Assembly: GCF_030272615.1 (NCBI RefSeq) | Contig: NC_081413.1 | Span: 160,330,849 to 160,394,848, forward strand | Length of the DNA: 64,000 nucleotides | Origin: Cryptomeria japonica | Taxonomy: Eukaryota > Streptophyta > Pinopsida > Cupressales > Cupressaceae | Reading direction: 5' to 3' | In this document: piece by piece, positions 1 to 11,400 of the stretch | How the letters are laid out: the number at the start of each line of letters is the position of its first letter | Numbering within the stretch: the first letter of the stretch is position 1 | Notes under the pieces: generated by a model | Seen by the model: the letters and a program-made list of their open reading frames with translations, nothing else | Told to the model about the DNA's origin: nothing | Databases searched by the model: none | Position numbers and translations under genes: made by a program

Positions 1-2271
1 ATCCCTCTTCACGGGGGTTCTCCATTTTTCCATATTGTTCTCTCATAGTGTATGTAAAAAGAGATGATTTCTCTAGAAGATGAGTTTCATCTAATATTCC
101 ATTTATAGTTACTCCATTCAATTCTTTGGATATGCAAAATTGTTTTATCAAAGTCAGTAGCTTACTTCAAAAATCAGTTGCACTGTTGAGGCTCCAATAT
201 TGAGGAAACACAATAGACATGGCTTCAAGTAGGTTGTTAGGAGGGAATCTGCTTCTAATTTGTGAGGAAAGATCATAGGCAATTTTATTCACAGAAGTAG
301 TTATAGTCTCAACAATCTTGTCAAAATCTTCCCTTGTAACTCTTGCTAGTTGCTTCCTGGAGCACTTTCTTGGTTCCTCGGGGTCGATTGTGGCATAGAA
401 GTGCATTGGTATCTCAACTCCCTATACATTGGCACATACCTCCCCTTTTGCACCGATTTGTAAAAAGTTATCATGATTGTTCAAATTTGTGAGTGTTTGT
501 CACTTAACAATTTTTTCATCAGATAGTGTTGGTTGATTTCGATAGATATTGTCGAGGGTCATGCATGTCATCTTACATAGCATAGCATATTTTACAATAT
601 ACAGAGCTCTTTTTTGGGTAGCCTTCATAATATTCCTCATTTCCTCTAGCATGGGCAGAAGAGATGCTAAAGTTAATAGTGTCTGAAGATTACTTAACCT
701 TCGAAGAAGGTCAGGAAATTTCAGTTGTTATGATTCGTCATGAGTTGTGTGAAATAGTCCAATCAAGGATGGATATTCTAAAAAAGCTTGATGCACTGGA
801 CCATCCAAAGAGATCCATCTGGTATCATTATCCTTGAGAAGCTTGTTCCCATCAATTATTCCATCAGCAAAGTGTTGAAATTCCATAAATTGCTTGGGAC
901 TTTGACAAAAGTGTGAGTAGAGCTCTCTAATTAAAATTTCATTTTTTTCTACTGAAGCATACTTGCTCACAATTCCAAAAGCTAGATTCATTCTGTGAGC
1001 CATGCAGGGAATTGCAGCAATGTACGGTGCAAATGAAGTTTCAATTTTTGTACAAAGACCGTTCTTGTGACCTTCCATTACTGAAGCTCCATTTGCTCCA
1101 ACACACACCAATTTTTTGGCAACCGTCATGTCATCCATACCTCCATATTCAATTAAACTTCTCTTTACTAGTTGAAATAATTTTTTTGTTGTTGCACTCT
1201 CCTTCATTTTAGCAATAGATAGTAGATGAGGTTGTCGGGCATGATTTTGTACAGTATAAACATGCATGCATACCCATGAAGTATTGTCTCTTGCCATAAC
1301 TTCATCTAAAGAAAATGAAATAAAGTTTGAATCGCTTATTTTTTCCTTTACATATTCTTTTTCAACCTCAGCAAGACAACTTGCCCATTCCCATCCACTG
1401 TTTATTGTCCAGTGTCTATTAGGATAGTTAGGAACTTTCAAAAAGTTTAATAAACCACTAATCGATGGGAAACCTGTGATAGTGCGCCCTCTGCTCAAAA
1501 TATAAAAAACAACGCTTAACTGAACAACTTTTCCTAGTTGTTCTATTTGCATTGCTTTTCCAAAACTAGATTCAATAGAAACTTTAACTTTAGCAGGCTT
1601 CGTCTGTATTTTCTCATGAAAATAATACTCTTCAGCATTCCTCACATGCTTACATTCCTCCTTTGTTTTCCATCATATCATTGATTTTTCAACTCTATCT
1701 ATCATTTGTTTTTCATAAACTTTACCCATATGCTTTCTATGGTGTCAAATTTTAGCTGCAACCTAATTTCCTTGTTATGTTTCCAAGTGCAAATATTACA
1801 CCTGCATTCTATTGGAGGCTCTCCTTCAATTGGATTCTCCACTGGTTCAATGAATGGATACTTTTATGCCCAATTAATTTGAAAATTCCTCACTAAAATA
1901 TCCCACTCCCAATCCTTTTTTGATTGTGGTTCACCCTTGTTTGATATGGATTTTCTTTTCCCCTTTCGTGCATTATCACCCAAGTCAATTATATCATTCT
2001 AACTAACTTGGGCATCTACCAAATAATCTTCTTCAAGATCATCCTGATCTGAGATATCAGGTTTGTCATCATCTTCAACATGAGGTGTAGGTGGCAAATT
2101 TTGTATTTGTACTTTTGATGATGTACCTTCCTGATTTTCACCACAATCTTTTCCAATGCCAAAGTACGAAGACAACATTTTGCTTTTTGTTGGCCTCTCA
2201 TGGCCTTCCCCACATTCAGGTTTCCTACCCCTCTTCCTGTTTGACATCTCCAACAAAATAAAGGCTGCCAA
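1..2271 (-). pseudogene. hAT transposase (ZNF862-like), decayed
   Basis: A cut-and-paste transposase of the hAT type related to vertebrate ZNF862-like proteins. From the N-terminus (right): a basic start (MSNRKRGRKPEC, Met at 2247); an acidic stretch; a BED-like zinc-finger remnant near 1740-1830 (CNIC followed by an LKFDTIE motif); then the best-preserved 305 codons (728-1645) with the RNase H-like core, including CVGANGASVMEGHKNGLC and IPCMAHRMNLAF. The C-terminal part (167-406 and on to 1) includes FPQYW and continues in the same frame. At least five in-frame stops and one frameshift near 1735 show it is dead. The C-terminal dimerisation domain would lie left of the window. Confidence 0.75.
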
Positions 2272-3157
2272 AAAATATAAATTTGTTGAAGAAGCAATAA
2301 TAGACTATAATGTATAATATATGTTTCATTGGCCCTATGACCTATAATCTAGATGTCTGAGGTCTGAATGTCCCCCCTGAGTCCCGACTACTTGGCACTA
2401 ATGGGTCACCACTGAATAAAAATGAACTCAACAATGCAAACAAAGATAGAAAAATTTAGAATAATATTATAACACTTCAAAATTAAAAATATGATCTCTC
2501 ACCCTTAGGTCACTAGTAGTCAACAACAATGATTTTCCTTGGTCTGAAAATTTGTTATTGATTAGAATTCAAAGCCTAGAACCCACCTGATTATGTTGAG
2601 ATAGATCTGATCTTTGCATGTATTTATACCGATACTTATATGGAAAATTCCATGGGAATTTTATATGGTATATGAATATTTGGCGAATCCCATGTAACTA
2701 TAACATGACAAGTAATTTTTGAGGCAATTATAGGTCATCCAAATATGACTTATGTAATTTTTGAGGCGATTATAGGTCATCCAAACAATTGGCAAATACA
2801 ACATAGTTGGCAAAAGTTGGGGTGAATGGAGACACGCATCAGCAAAATGTCGAGCGAATTGGGTCCTCCTGGCTAACAAATCTTCACATACCTATAGGAA
2901 AATTATGGTGGTCTATTAAGGTAACCTCGGAGAGTGTAGGTGAAAAAATTAAATTTACCGTGTGTCCACCGCATATTGTATTGGTGAAATCATCGCATAG
3001 AAATATTTAATTGCATAAAACATATGGTGATCAGGCCATGACTTTGATGGAAATTGACAATGTTTAGACGACATGGCCACCCCCAGTCAGTACAAAATAT
3101 TTGCCATTTCTGACATGGCCGACGTGAAAAATTCGCCATTGGCGAATATTTGCCACT
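2272..3157. other. hAT 5' non-coding region
   Basis: No convincing gene. It contains an imperfect direct repeat of about 30 bp (around 2714-2745 and 2754-2785; shared core GAGGCAATTATAGGTCATCC, with one A/G difference) and repeated GGCGAAT-like motifs towards the right end. Two short open frames here (2661-2879 minus, 2807-3010 plus) have no recognisable content and are judged chance. Confidence 0.5.
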
Positions 3158-3158
3158 A

Positions 3159-3770
3159 AAGTAATCTTTGATGGTAACCGCTCTTCAAATCTACTTTAGA
3201 ATAGTACTTGGCTCCTGCTAGATAGTCCATCAAGTCTTCTATCTGAGGCATAGGGAACCTATACCTGATTGTAATCTTGTTTATGGCTCTTGAGTCCATA
3301 CATAATCTTGATGTACCTTCTTTCTTTGGGGCCAATACTATAGGGACAACACAAGGACTAATACTCTTCCTTATGAACCCTTTCTCTAGCAACTCATGGA
3401 CTTGCCTTGCAAGTTCTTCATTCTGATCAGGGGTCAATTTGTAAGCTTCTTTGTTAGGAAATGTAGAGCCTGGTATGAGGTCAATGCAGTGACTTACATC
3501 TCTGAAAGGTGGCAGGGTCTCTGGTTTGCTTCCCACAACTATACCCTTGTATCTCTCCAACAACTCTTTCACTTCTCTAGGACATGCAGTCCTTTCTTGC
3601 ACCTTGTCTTCTTCTTTCTTCCTCACTTCTTCTCTTGGCTTCACCACTATGGCAAAGCATGGGGTATCCTTCTCTTTGATTGTCTTCATAAACTCCACTT
3701 TACCCACTAACATGACACTAGTCACAACATGATTGTCCTTACCATCATCCGATAGTGGGGTGACAGTATA
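3159..3770 (-). pseudogene. gypsy F reverse transcriptase, N-terminal part
   Basis: Ty3/gypsy pol, minus strand. It covers the protease-RT linker and the start of the RT domain: the KGFIRKSISPCVVPIVLAPKK block, then LCMDSRAINKITIRYRFPMP, then YYSKVDLKSGYHQ with the first catalytic Asp. The reading ends abruptly right after GYHQ, where the hAT element begins, so the YxDD box, RNase H and integrase must lie left of the window if they survive. At its right end the reading is cut by solo LTR S1. Splicing across S1 restores a continuous protease-to-RT reading (GVIYTV joined to TPLSDD). Confidence 0.85.
3766..3770. repeat. TSD of solo LTR S1, left copy (GTATA)
   Basis: GTATA at 3766-3770 is repeated exactly at 5545-5549, immediately outside the TG and CA ends of S1. 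Removing S1 and one copy restores the gypsy F reading frame. Confidence 0.85.
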
Positions 3771-5544
3771 TGTTAATAAGTTAGTTTCAACCATAAAAAC
3801 AAAACAAAGAACTAAAAACCATTCCAAACATATCAAGAGAGATTTCAAAAAGCATGAAAGAAGTTTAACAAAATAAAAGAAAGGAGAAGAGCCTCCCTAA
3901 GATGCTTCCATGATGCCTTTTGATGCTTCTCCCTTGTTTCTCTCCTCTCCAAGTCCCAAATGAGTGTAGCTCTCAGCTTTTAGCACTAGCCATGGATGCC
4001 ATATGGAGATTCAAGATGGTTGAATATGATAAGCAAATACTATGCAAGAGTAGATAGTGATGCTATGAAAAAGCTCTATGCTAATGTTAGTATAACAACA
4101 ATACTCTAAATGCTTCTCTTTTTCTTGAGGAGAAGGGTTCTATTTATAGAAGAAATGGAGAAATGAAGGGTTAAGATTGAGCAATCTTAACAAGGGTTAG
4201 GATTGAAAGTTGGGGATCCATGTGCACAATTGGCACCAATAAAATGGTGACAAGTGTCAACATAGGATTGGGTTGAGAGAAGAGGTTGGAGGCATTAAAG
4301 GCCTGAGAAGACCTCATGGTTATCTAGAAGGTAAGGGTCAAGCATAAATTAGGATTACCCACTGGATTAGGAGTTAATGCAAGGATAAACCTTTGTGCAA
4401 ATGTTTAAGAGATAATCATGGTCAAAGCATTAATGGCCTGATGAGACCTTTGGGTTGGGTAGAGGTTGAGTCAAAACAAATGTTTTAACCATGTGGGAGG
4501 GTTGAATTAACCATTAATGGTTATTGGAGACTTTGGGGATTAAGTGGTTGAAGGTTGAAAGCTTTCAAAGGTTATCCAAGACTTTGAGGGTTAATTTGTT
4601 GAACACACAAAGCATTAATTGCTTTTCAAAGACTTTGGAGTCTTTGAGAAGTGACTCCAATTTGCTTAGGAATGTGACAATATTTAGGGGATGGATTAGG
4701 CTAATTAGGAAGGGTTTAGAAGAATCTAGAAGGGGTTTAGGCATACAAGTGGATTTTGTAGGAAAATGCAAGTGGGAGAAATTTTGGTATTTTCAATTAA
4801 AATAAAATCATTTATTTCAATTAAATGGTGTAATTTGCATTTGGATAAATATTCAAATAAATATTAATTTACTTAAATGAGAAAAATGAAGATAAAGCAT
4901 TTAAAATGCTTGAAGACTTTGAGGGAAACCATTAAAGGCTTGAAGACTTTAAGGAAAACCATTAAAGTCTTAAGAAGACTATAGAAGGAAGCCATCAAGT
5001 TTGAAGACTTTAAAGCCATCAAGTTTGACTACTTTAAGGGAAACCATTAAAGGTTTCAAGTGGGTGAGGATAAATAGGATTTTAAATAAATAATTTATTT
5101 AAAATAGTTGTGCAACTTGCTTTTGTAGGAAAATACAAGTGGGTGGAGGATAAAGGTGATTTAAATAAATGATTTATTTAAAATAATTGTGCAACTTGCA
5201 TTTGTAGGAAAATGCAAGTGGGTGGAGGATAAAGGTGATTTAAATAAATGATTTATTTATTTAAATGTGAGAGGTGGGATTTTGGGGGATTTAAATAAAT
5301 ATTAATTTATTTAAATGTGAGAGAAGATTTAATTAAATAAATATGATTTATTTATTTAATTAATGGTCTGAATTTGGTTAAGTGAATTAAATCAAATAAA
5401 TTGAATAATTTATTTAATTAATAGGAGAATAGGGTTAAGATGAATTAATTAAATATTAATTTAATTAATTATTAATTGATGGTTAAATAATCAAATAAAT
5501 ACTAAGTATTCATTTAATTAAGTGGACAGATTTATGTGACTACA
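3771..5544. mobile_element. solo LTR S1 inside gypsy F pol
   Basis: A 1,774-bp AT-rich block that interrupts gypsy F between protease and RT. It starts TGTTAATAAG, ends GTGACTACA and is flanked by a perfect 5-bp TSD, as expected of a solo LTR left by recombination between two LTRs. It has no coding capacity, primer site or inner LTR pair. Read on the minus strand it begins TGTAGTCACATAAA, similar in style to the LTR starts of S2 and H, so a gypsy source in minus orientation is likely but not proven. A TATA-like palindrome (CTATTTATAG) sits at 4140-4149. It carries an internal tandem repeat (separate entry) and many TTAATTAAAT runs. Confidence 0.85.
5060..5272. repeat. tandem repeat of about 80 bp, 2.7 units, in S1
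   Basis: Units start at 5060, 5139 and 5220 with GTGGGTG(G)AGGATAAA; each then has a TTTAAATAAAT-rich core and ends in a GCAACTTGC..TTGTAGGAAAAT block. The third unit is cut short. A related GTAGGAAAATGCAAGTGGG block lies at about 4758-4776. Confidence 0.75.
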
Positions 5545-6005
5545 GTATATATCACACCATCTTTGGTCAACTTGTAGACATTTTTCCTCCTATCATGCCT
5601 TGATTCTACATCATATTGGAATGATCTTCCAAGAAGTAAATGGCAAGCATCCATCTCTGCAACATCACACAAAATATTGTCTCTATATTCACCTATTTGA
5701 AAATCAACCCAAACTTGTTCACTTACCAAGGCTTGTTGCTCTTTCCTCAACCAAGAGACTTTGTAGGGGCAGGGGTGAGGAAGTTTCTTCAATCCAATCT
5801 TGTTGACCATCTCATTTGAACCAAGATTACCAGTTGACCCTGAGTCTACAATGACTCTACATACCTTTCCACTTACCTTGCAAGTAGTTCTAAATAGTGC
5901 CTTCCTCTGTGGTGGCTCCTTGACGGTTGGTACCTTCAAGAGGGTCCTTTTGAACATCAGAAACTCCCCTTGCTCTAGATCTGCATGCCTTGAAGGTGAG
6001 TTCAC
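5545..6005 (-). pseudogene. gypsy F aspartic protease
   Basis: Ty3/gypsy retropepsin domain, minus strand, the part of gag-pol that cleaves the polyprotein. The catalytic motif is CRVIVDSGSTGNLGS, followed by the family-typical HPCPYKVSWL block and the C-terminal MDACHLLLGRSFQYDVE, where LLGR is the second conserved motif. The domain reads open for its full length, then is cut at 5544/5545 by S1. Upstream it connects through a stop codon to the gag zinc knuckle. The length fits a complete retropepsin. Confidence 0.85.
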
Positions 6006-7046
6006 ACTTTGGGTGTCCTCCTCCTACACCAAATGAACTCTTCTTTCTCCACCTTGACTATTAGAGCCTTTCTTTTCTAGGCATCTGAATGACTGATGAC
6101 CAACTTGATTACAGGTGAAACACCTTCTGATGAACACATTGGATCCTCTACCTCCAAATCTACCTCGGCCATTTGGTCTTCTTCCTTTGAAACTACCCCT
6201 GTGACTTGGTTCTCCTTCTAATTCCTGATTACTTGACTCTCCTTGTGGTTTAGGAGATGTTCCTCTTCCACCAAATCTGTCTCATCCTCTAAAGTTTCCT
6301 CCTCTTCCTCTATCTTTTTGGTCTCCCTTTAAAATGAACTTTTCTTCAATCCTTAATGCCATTTGATAGCATTTATGAACTATCTTGAGATTGAAGAGAC
6401 TTACTTCATCTTGAATGGCATACTTTAGGCCATTCATGTATCTTGCCAACTTTTTCTTCTCATTCTCTCACACCTTTTCTCTTAAGGACAGTTTGTGAAA
6501 CTCCTCTGTGTATCCACTCACATCCAAATCCTTTTGTCTCAGGCTATGCAACTTCTTTTGCATTGTCACTTCATAATCCTTAGGTACAAATTGCCTTTTC
6601 ACCTCTACAACCATCATCTTCCATGTTTAGATGGGATTCTTCCCTTCTTCTATTCTCTCATTTTGCAAGAAGTTCCACCAACTAAGGGTGGATCCTTTCA
6701 TCTTAGACTTAGCTATCTTCATCTTTTGGTTCTCAAGCACATATTCACACTCAAAGTGGTACTCTAAGGCCTCCAACCAATCCATGACTTCCTCTGGCTT
6801 CATCTTCCCAGTGAACATAGTTAGTCTTTCATTGTCATCTTTGCTACCTACTCTCTCAAGGGCTTCAAGGAAACTTCTCTGATTTGCAGGTATCCTTTCT
6901 CTTTCCTGCAAAAGGGCATCATCCTCATTCCCTTCTTCTTCTTCATCAGAGTCTCTTTGCTTCTTGTCCATCTTACCCTTCAACCTATCCAATTCTTTTC
7001 TCATCTCTTTGTTGGCTATTTTTTGCTCTCTTACCAACTTGGCCAA
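6006..7046 (-). pseudogene. gypsy F gag (capsid and zinc knuckle)
   Basis: Ty3/gypsy capsid-nucleocapsid protein, minus strand. The N-terminal half (6627-7046) has a charged coiled coil and the retrotransposon gag core, with LTMFTGKMKPEEVMDWLEALE and GSTLSWWNFLQ. After a stop near 6627 the same protein continues through VPKDYEVTMQKKLHSLRQ and a Gly/Arg-rich stretch to one CCHC zinc knuckle, CFTCNQVGHQSFRC, at 6081-6122. Several stops separate the pieces, so it is not functional. The primer site lies 90 bp upstream at 7136-7148. Confidence 0.85.
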
Positions 7047-7135
7047 TTCAACGTTGGTAATCCTTCTTCCATCACTAGTGTATTATCCTTCTCACATCTT
7101 GTCAATCTTCTTCTTCCACCCTCAAGAACCTTTAT

Positions 7136-7148
7136 GGCTCTAATACCA
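7136..7148 (-). promoter_or_regulatory. gypsy F primer-binding site (initiator Met tRNA)
   Basis: The minus strand reads TGGTATTAGAGCC, complementary to the 3' end of plant initiator-Met tRNA with one mismatch. It lies 5 bp from the LTR end (CCGCA) and just upstream of gag, which fixes the element's orientation. Confidence 0.8.
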
Positions 7149-7153
7149 CCTAA

Positions 7154-7342
7154 TGCGGAGTGGGCAACAAGAAGGTAAGAAGACCCAATATCACCCTTAT
7201 ATAACTTGTCTAAGTCCTATTACAACCCCACAACTAGGGTTCTACACACAACAATTCAACCAATCACCTAATGCACTTCCTAAGGATGGTTTGGACTATT
7301 TAATAACTAATATCACTCAACCTAGCCTTCCAACCAAGTATG
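7154..7342 (-). mobile_element. gypsy F 5' LTR, primer-site-proximal part
   Basis: The first 189 bp of the F LTR as read on the plus strand, starting TGCGGAGTGGG. Copia D interrupts it after 7342; the remainder resumes at 36102. On the minus strand this is the 3' end of the 5' LTR, ending CCACTCCGCA. No gene is seen. Confidence 0.75.
7338..7342. repeat. TSD of copia D, left copy (GTATG)
   Basis: GTATG here corresponds to ATATG at 36097-36101, one mismatch, just outside the two D LTRs. Confidence 0.7.
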
Positions 7343-8423
7343 TGTTGGTATTATGGGTGACTTTGTCATGTGTTGCATTAGTTTTGTCATTGATGTCAAC
7401 ACTTATCTTTTTGGGGGTCTACATCATTGATTTGGCACTCTAGTTATATTGGTTTGTTATTAAACCAACACATTGTGGTCCCAACATGGATATTGGCTTA
7501 TGCACAGTTACCAGTATATATTTCACCAGCAGCTCAAGAAGTTGATGATGACTTGTTATCATCTGGAGATCATTTGGTTATGTCGGAGACATGGATTGGA
7601 TGTTTGCATTTGACATTTTTCATATTGGACTCCAGGTTATGAACCGGTATAGGAAATCATGTTCCAGATCAGCACGACATGATTTGGAAAGTATTTATTG
7701 ATTGGATAATGTGTAAATGTATTGAGGCCAACATATTGTATTGCACCAAGACTTATTTTTTAATTGATTTAAATGCAATATCTTTTGAGAGCCGACCTAA
7801 CGATTAGGTCTTAGGTTTTGTATAAATAATTGTAAGATCTTATTTGGAAGAAGTGTGTGTGTGTAAGTGTATGTTTATTGAAGATCATTATGAAGAGTGA
7901 AGACAAGCAAATCCTTGTGCGAATCATGCAAATATCATCTGGAGGTTGAAGGAAAGGTTATGAAGGTTTCTGGTCCTCATGTGCAGAGCTTAAACTGGTA
8001 CTGAACCTAGCATTGTAGATGCTAATTTGAAGAAGTACATTGATTATTGGATTTAACCATCAAACTGTGTAGTCAGTGTGACTCGTATTTTGTGATTGAG
8101 TAGTGACCTCTAGGCAGTTGAGCTTTCTGCATGTGCAGACCCCATTATTGTATTCACTCACTAACTGCAGTAGTATCATCTGATTGTGGGTAAGGTTTCC
8201 TACCGTGGTTTTTCTACTTATAGGGTTTCCACACCAAAATCTTTGTGTCATGTGTTGTGGATGTTGTTTCTCTTTTTGTTTCATGCATTATGTACCGGTA
8301 ATACTATAACTGTTAATCTGTTTTACCGACACTGAGTTTTAAGTTGGAATAATTTGTTTTGGATTATAATTTATTGACAAATGATTCACCCCCTCCTCTC
8401 AGTTGTCCTTACCAGTTCCTAAC
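7343..8423 (+). mobile_element. copia D 5' LTR
   Basis: Starts TGTTGGTATTATGG and matches the 3' LTR at 33497-36096. It contains a TATA box (7821-7828) and, downstream, CCGTGGTTTTTCT and CACCCCCTCCTCTCAGTTG near the end, motifs shared by the LTRs of D2 and E. The final base of the terminal CTAACA was displaced to 21017 when L inserted. About 35 bp present in the 3' LTR are missing near 7634. Confidence 0.88.
7821..7828 (+). promoter_or_regulatory. TATA box of the D 5' LTR
   Basis: TATAAATA, preserved at the same place in the 3' LTR (35500-35507). Its position, some 480 bp into the LTR and upstream of the conserved GGTTTTTC motif, fits the U3/R promoter. Confidence 0.6.
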
Positions 8424-11400
8424 TGTAATGCCCCGCCAGGAAACCCCTAAGGGTTTAAGTTAAAAACACTCAAATAGAGTGTAAATATATTTTTTTTAAT
8501 AACAATAGTTAAGAGTATTACTGATTTAATACAACATTAAGATAATTTGGAGTTATCTGAAACATAGATAACACAGCGGAAGGCTAAACGAACCTAAGGA
8601 GTTTCCCAATGCGATTACATAACCTTACACCTAACTCAACTTGCGTCATTTGATCCATTTAACTGGATATCTTAATTTGTGAGATAACGCATAAGACTTG
8701 ATTATACATATGTTCAATGATTTCACATCTTATAATTTTAGGAAGCGTTCGTTTACTTAGGGTGGTTAGGAGGTCATTGTGAGGTTATTTACTCAATGCA
8801 CATTAACACCTAATTAATTTAAGAGGCCTCCCTTAAGGTTTAATGTGATTTAAATAACGAAGTTCATTCATTCGGTTTTAAGATGTTCACCCACATTGAT
8901 ATCTTTCTTGAATATTAAAAGTATGGTTAATAAGAAGAATTCGTTCATTAAGGATTAAACTCCCATTAATAGAGTGTGGTTCCCTCATTAAGGTTTGAGC
9001 ATAACCAAACTAAAGATTCATAGTTTCTTTATGGAGGATAGAATGCAAGTAGCCATAGAGTTCATTCATTGAAGTTTTAATAAATGCAAATAGAAGGACT
9101 AAATTCATTAAGACGAAAATGTATTTGGACACATGAGAGCATCCTTTAAATTAAAATATAGTTAGCAAGATGAAATTCGTCATTTCAGGATTTAAAGTAT
9201 AAGTTTATAATGATGTTCTCCCATTAGGATTAAAATACAATTATCTTATTGCATATCACTCTTTTTAGTTAAATGAAGCTAATATGAGAGAGGTACTTTT
9301 ACTAAGATTTAATGTATAAACAACTAATTGAATCCTTCCCTTTTCAGTTCTTTTTTTTTTTTTTTGCAATCATAAAGAAATTCATTTATTTGGGTTATAA
9401 TTATGGAAGGCAAGTTGAGTTCATCCTTTGTATAAAATTAATCTGATAGAGATTATTTGTTAAGATTAAAACATAAACAACTAAGTAAATTCATCTGATA
9501 AAGCGAAGTATAATTAACATGGCGATACTCATTTACTAAGGTAAGAAGGTAAATACCCATATGAGGTTCATCCTTTAAACTTCATCTTATAATTTATAAA
9601 ATTAATTCTAACTTTGTTTTCCATTCACATTCATTCCATTTATATGCTTAATAAAAAGTTAATCCATTAATGTAACCCAACAAGATTCTCTTCACTAATA
9701 CTACTTTTAATTCACATTTTCAAAATACTTTTCCATAATCTCATTTACATTCTTTCATGAACCTGATTACTACATTTGTCAAGATGAATAAATTTATGCA
9801 CTTAGATTTAAATTCGTTAAATTCCCCACCATACACTTATACAAGAATACAACCATCCATGATAATTTAAAGCATAAAACAATGTAAGCTAACACATCGC
9901 ATAACACAGATATGATCTCAGAGTTCACCCCTAAAGGGCTACATCTCTGGGTCTGCTCAACTGCAAGACCCCTCTGGCATTTAATATAGTTAAGATTACA
10001 AATTTACATGTCTTTTACATCTCTGCCCTTTAGGCAAACACATACACTATTCAACATCTACCTCGATTGATTATTACATAGTGATCCCTTTTAGAAGCGG
10101 GTCAAATTGAATCATAACAAAAAAAAACAAACAATCCTGGATTCTCTTGTTTGACAGTATCCTAATTAGGGGCTTGACCAACTTATGACCAAACACTATC
10201 ATATCAAGTCTTACCATTACATAACCAAATTCAATAATAGAAATTTAAATCTGCATAGGCATTATCTGGTAGAGGTATTCGTTTACCATATTGCTCTAAC
10301 TATTAATGTCGATCCATTGGTGGATTTGCTAAATTAACTTTTATTTAAAAATTCATATTAATCCACCATTACTATTTAGTCCATGTTAATAATAAGTACT
10401 AACCCGAGTATGATGTAATCAATATGAAATTAATAACTTGTATTAAAGTATGGATTTACTAAATGATGAATCTCTAAAATCCAAATATATTATTTAGCAA
10501 TCTGAGATTAAATAACATAAAAGAAACTGAATTTAAAATTAAATAATATAAAAGAACTAAGTTTAATTCCCTTATACCAATTTTAAATTCACTTATTAAT
10601 CTGACTCTTCTTTATTTTTATATATTATACACATATATTCTTTTTTTTTCTTTAAAACAATTATATAAATTAATAAAATTAAATAAATAATTAAAAAAAA
10701 TAAAATAGAGTAATTTTTTTTGTTTCAATTTTCAAAAAAAAAGAGAGGGAAGGTACCTACGTGGACAACCACGTGGGCCCGCCCCTTGGGAGCCCCTACT
10801 ACCATTGGTAGCGCAGCTTCCATTGGTAGCGCTGCTACCAAATGGTAGCAGGCCGCTACCTCTGGTAGCGCTGCTACCATTTGGTAGCAGTGCACTACCA
10901 ATGGTAGTGCTGCTATCATTGTAAGCCATTTCCTCCCAGTCGTATGGGGGGGTAGAGATTATAAATTTTTATTTTTTTAAAAAATTTCTGTTAAAATAAC
11001 AATAACAGACTCAGACAAAACTGCCAAAATGTGCAGTCCCAAATTTTACCTAATGAATATATATATATATATATATATATTTTAAAATAGTATATGTAAA
11101 TATTAAAAATGAATAACTCACCAAAACACACAGTCTGAAAAAAAAAAACATAGACTTTAAACAATTTCCAGCAAACCCCATTTTTTTTTAAAACTATCAC
11201 AGACATTTCTCTTTCCCCTTTTTTTTTTCCAGAATGTCAAGGGTTTCTAAATAATAGTAGAAATTGTTGAATAACCCTCCCATTCAGCAAATCTTTGGCA
11301 CAAGAAAGCTCTCTTCTCACACAAAGATCCAACAAAACAAATCTTTAACCATTCTCTACAATGAAACTTACTCACAAACATCAATGGAAAATCTGAAAAC

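Larger units (their letters stand above)
1..3158 (-). mobile_element. hAT-superfamily DNA transposon, 5' portion, inserted in gypsy F
   Basis: The transposase reads leftward and runs off the window start, so only the 5' end and most of the coding part are visible. The right boundary is placed where the gypsy reverse transcriptase reading (minus strand) stops after its GYHQ motif, at about 3159-3170. There the minus strand begins TAGTGGCAAATATTCGCC, a plausible hAT terminus with an inner palindrome (ATTCGCCATTGGCGAAT at 3131-3147). Positions 2660-3158 hold scattered copies of GGCGAAT/GGCAAAT in both orientations, as expected of subterminal transposase-binding motifs. The 8-bp TSD cannot be confirmed because the other end is off-window. 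Superfamily confidence is good; the exact terminus is inferred. Confidence 0.7.

Noticed and set aside
4524-4805. 93-codon frame on the plus strand (and a 68-codon antisense partner)
   Set aside because: They lie inside the S1 solo LTR, AT-rich repetitive sequence, no domain.
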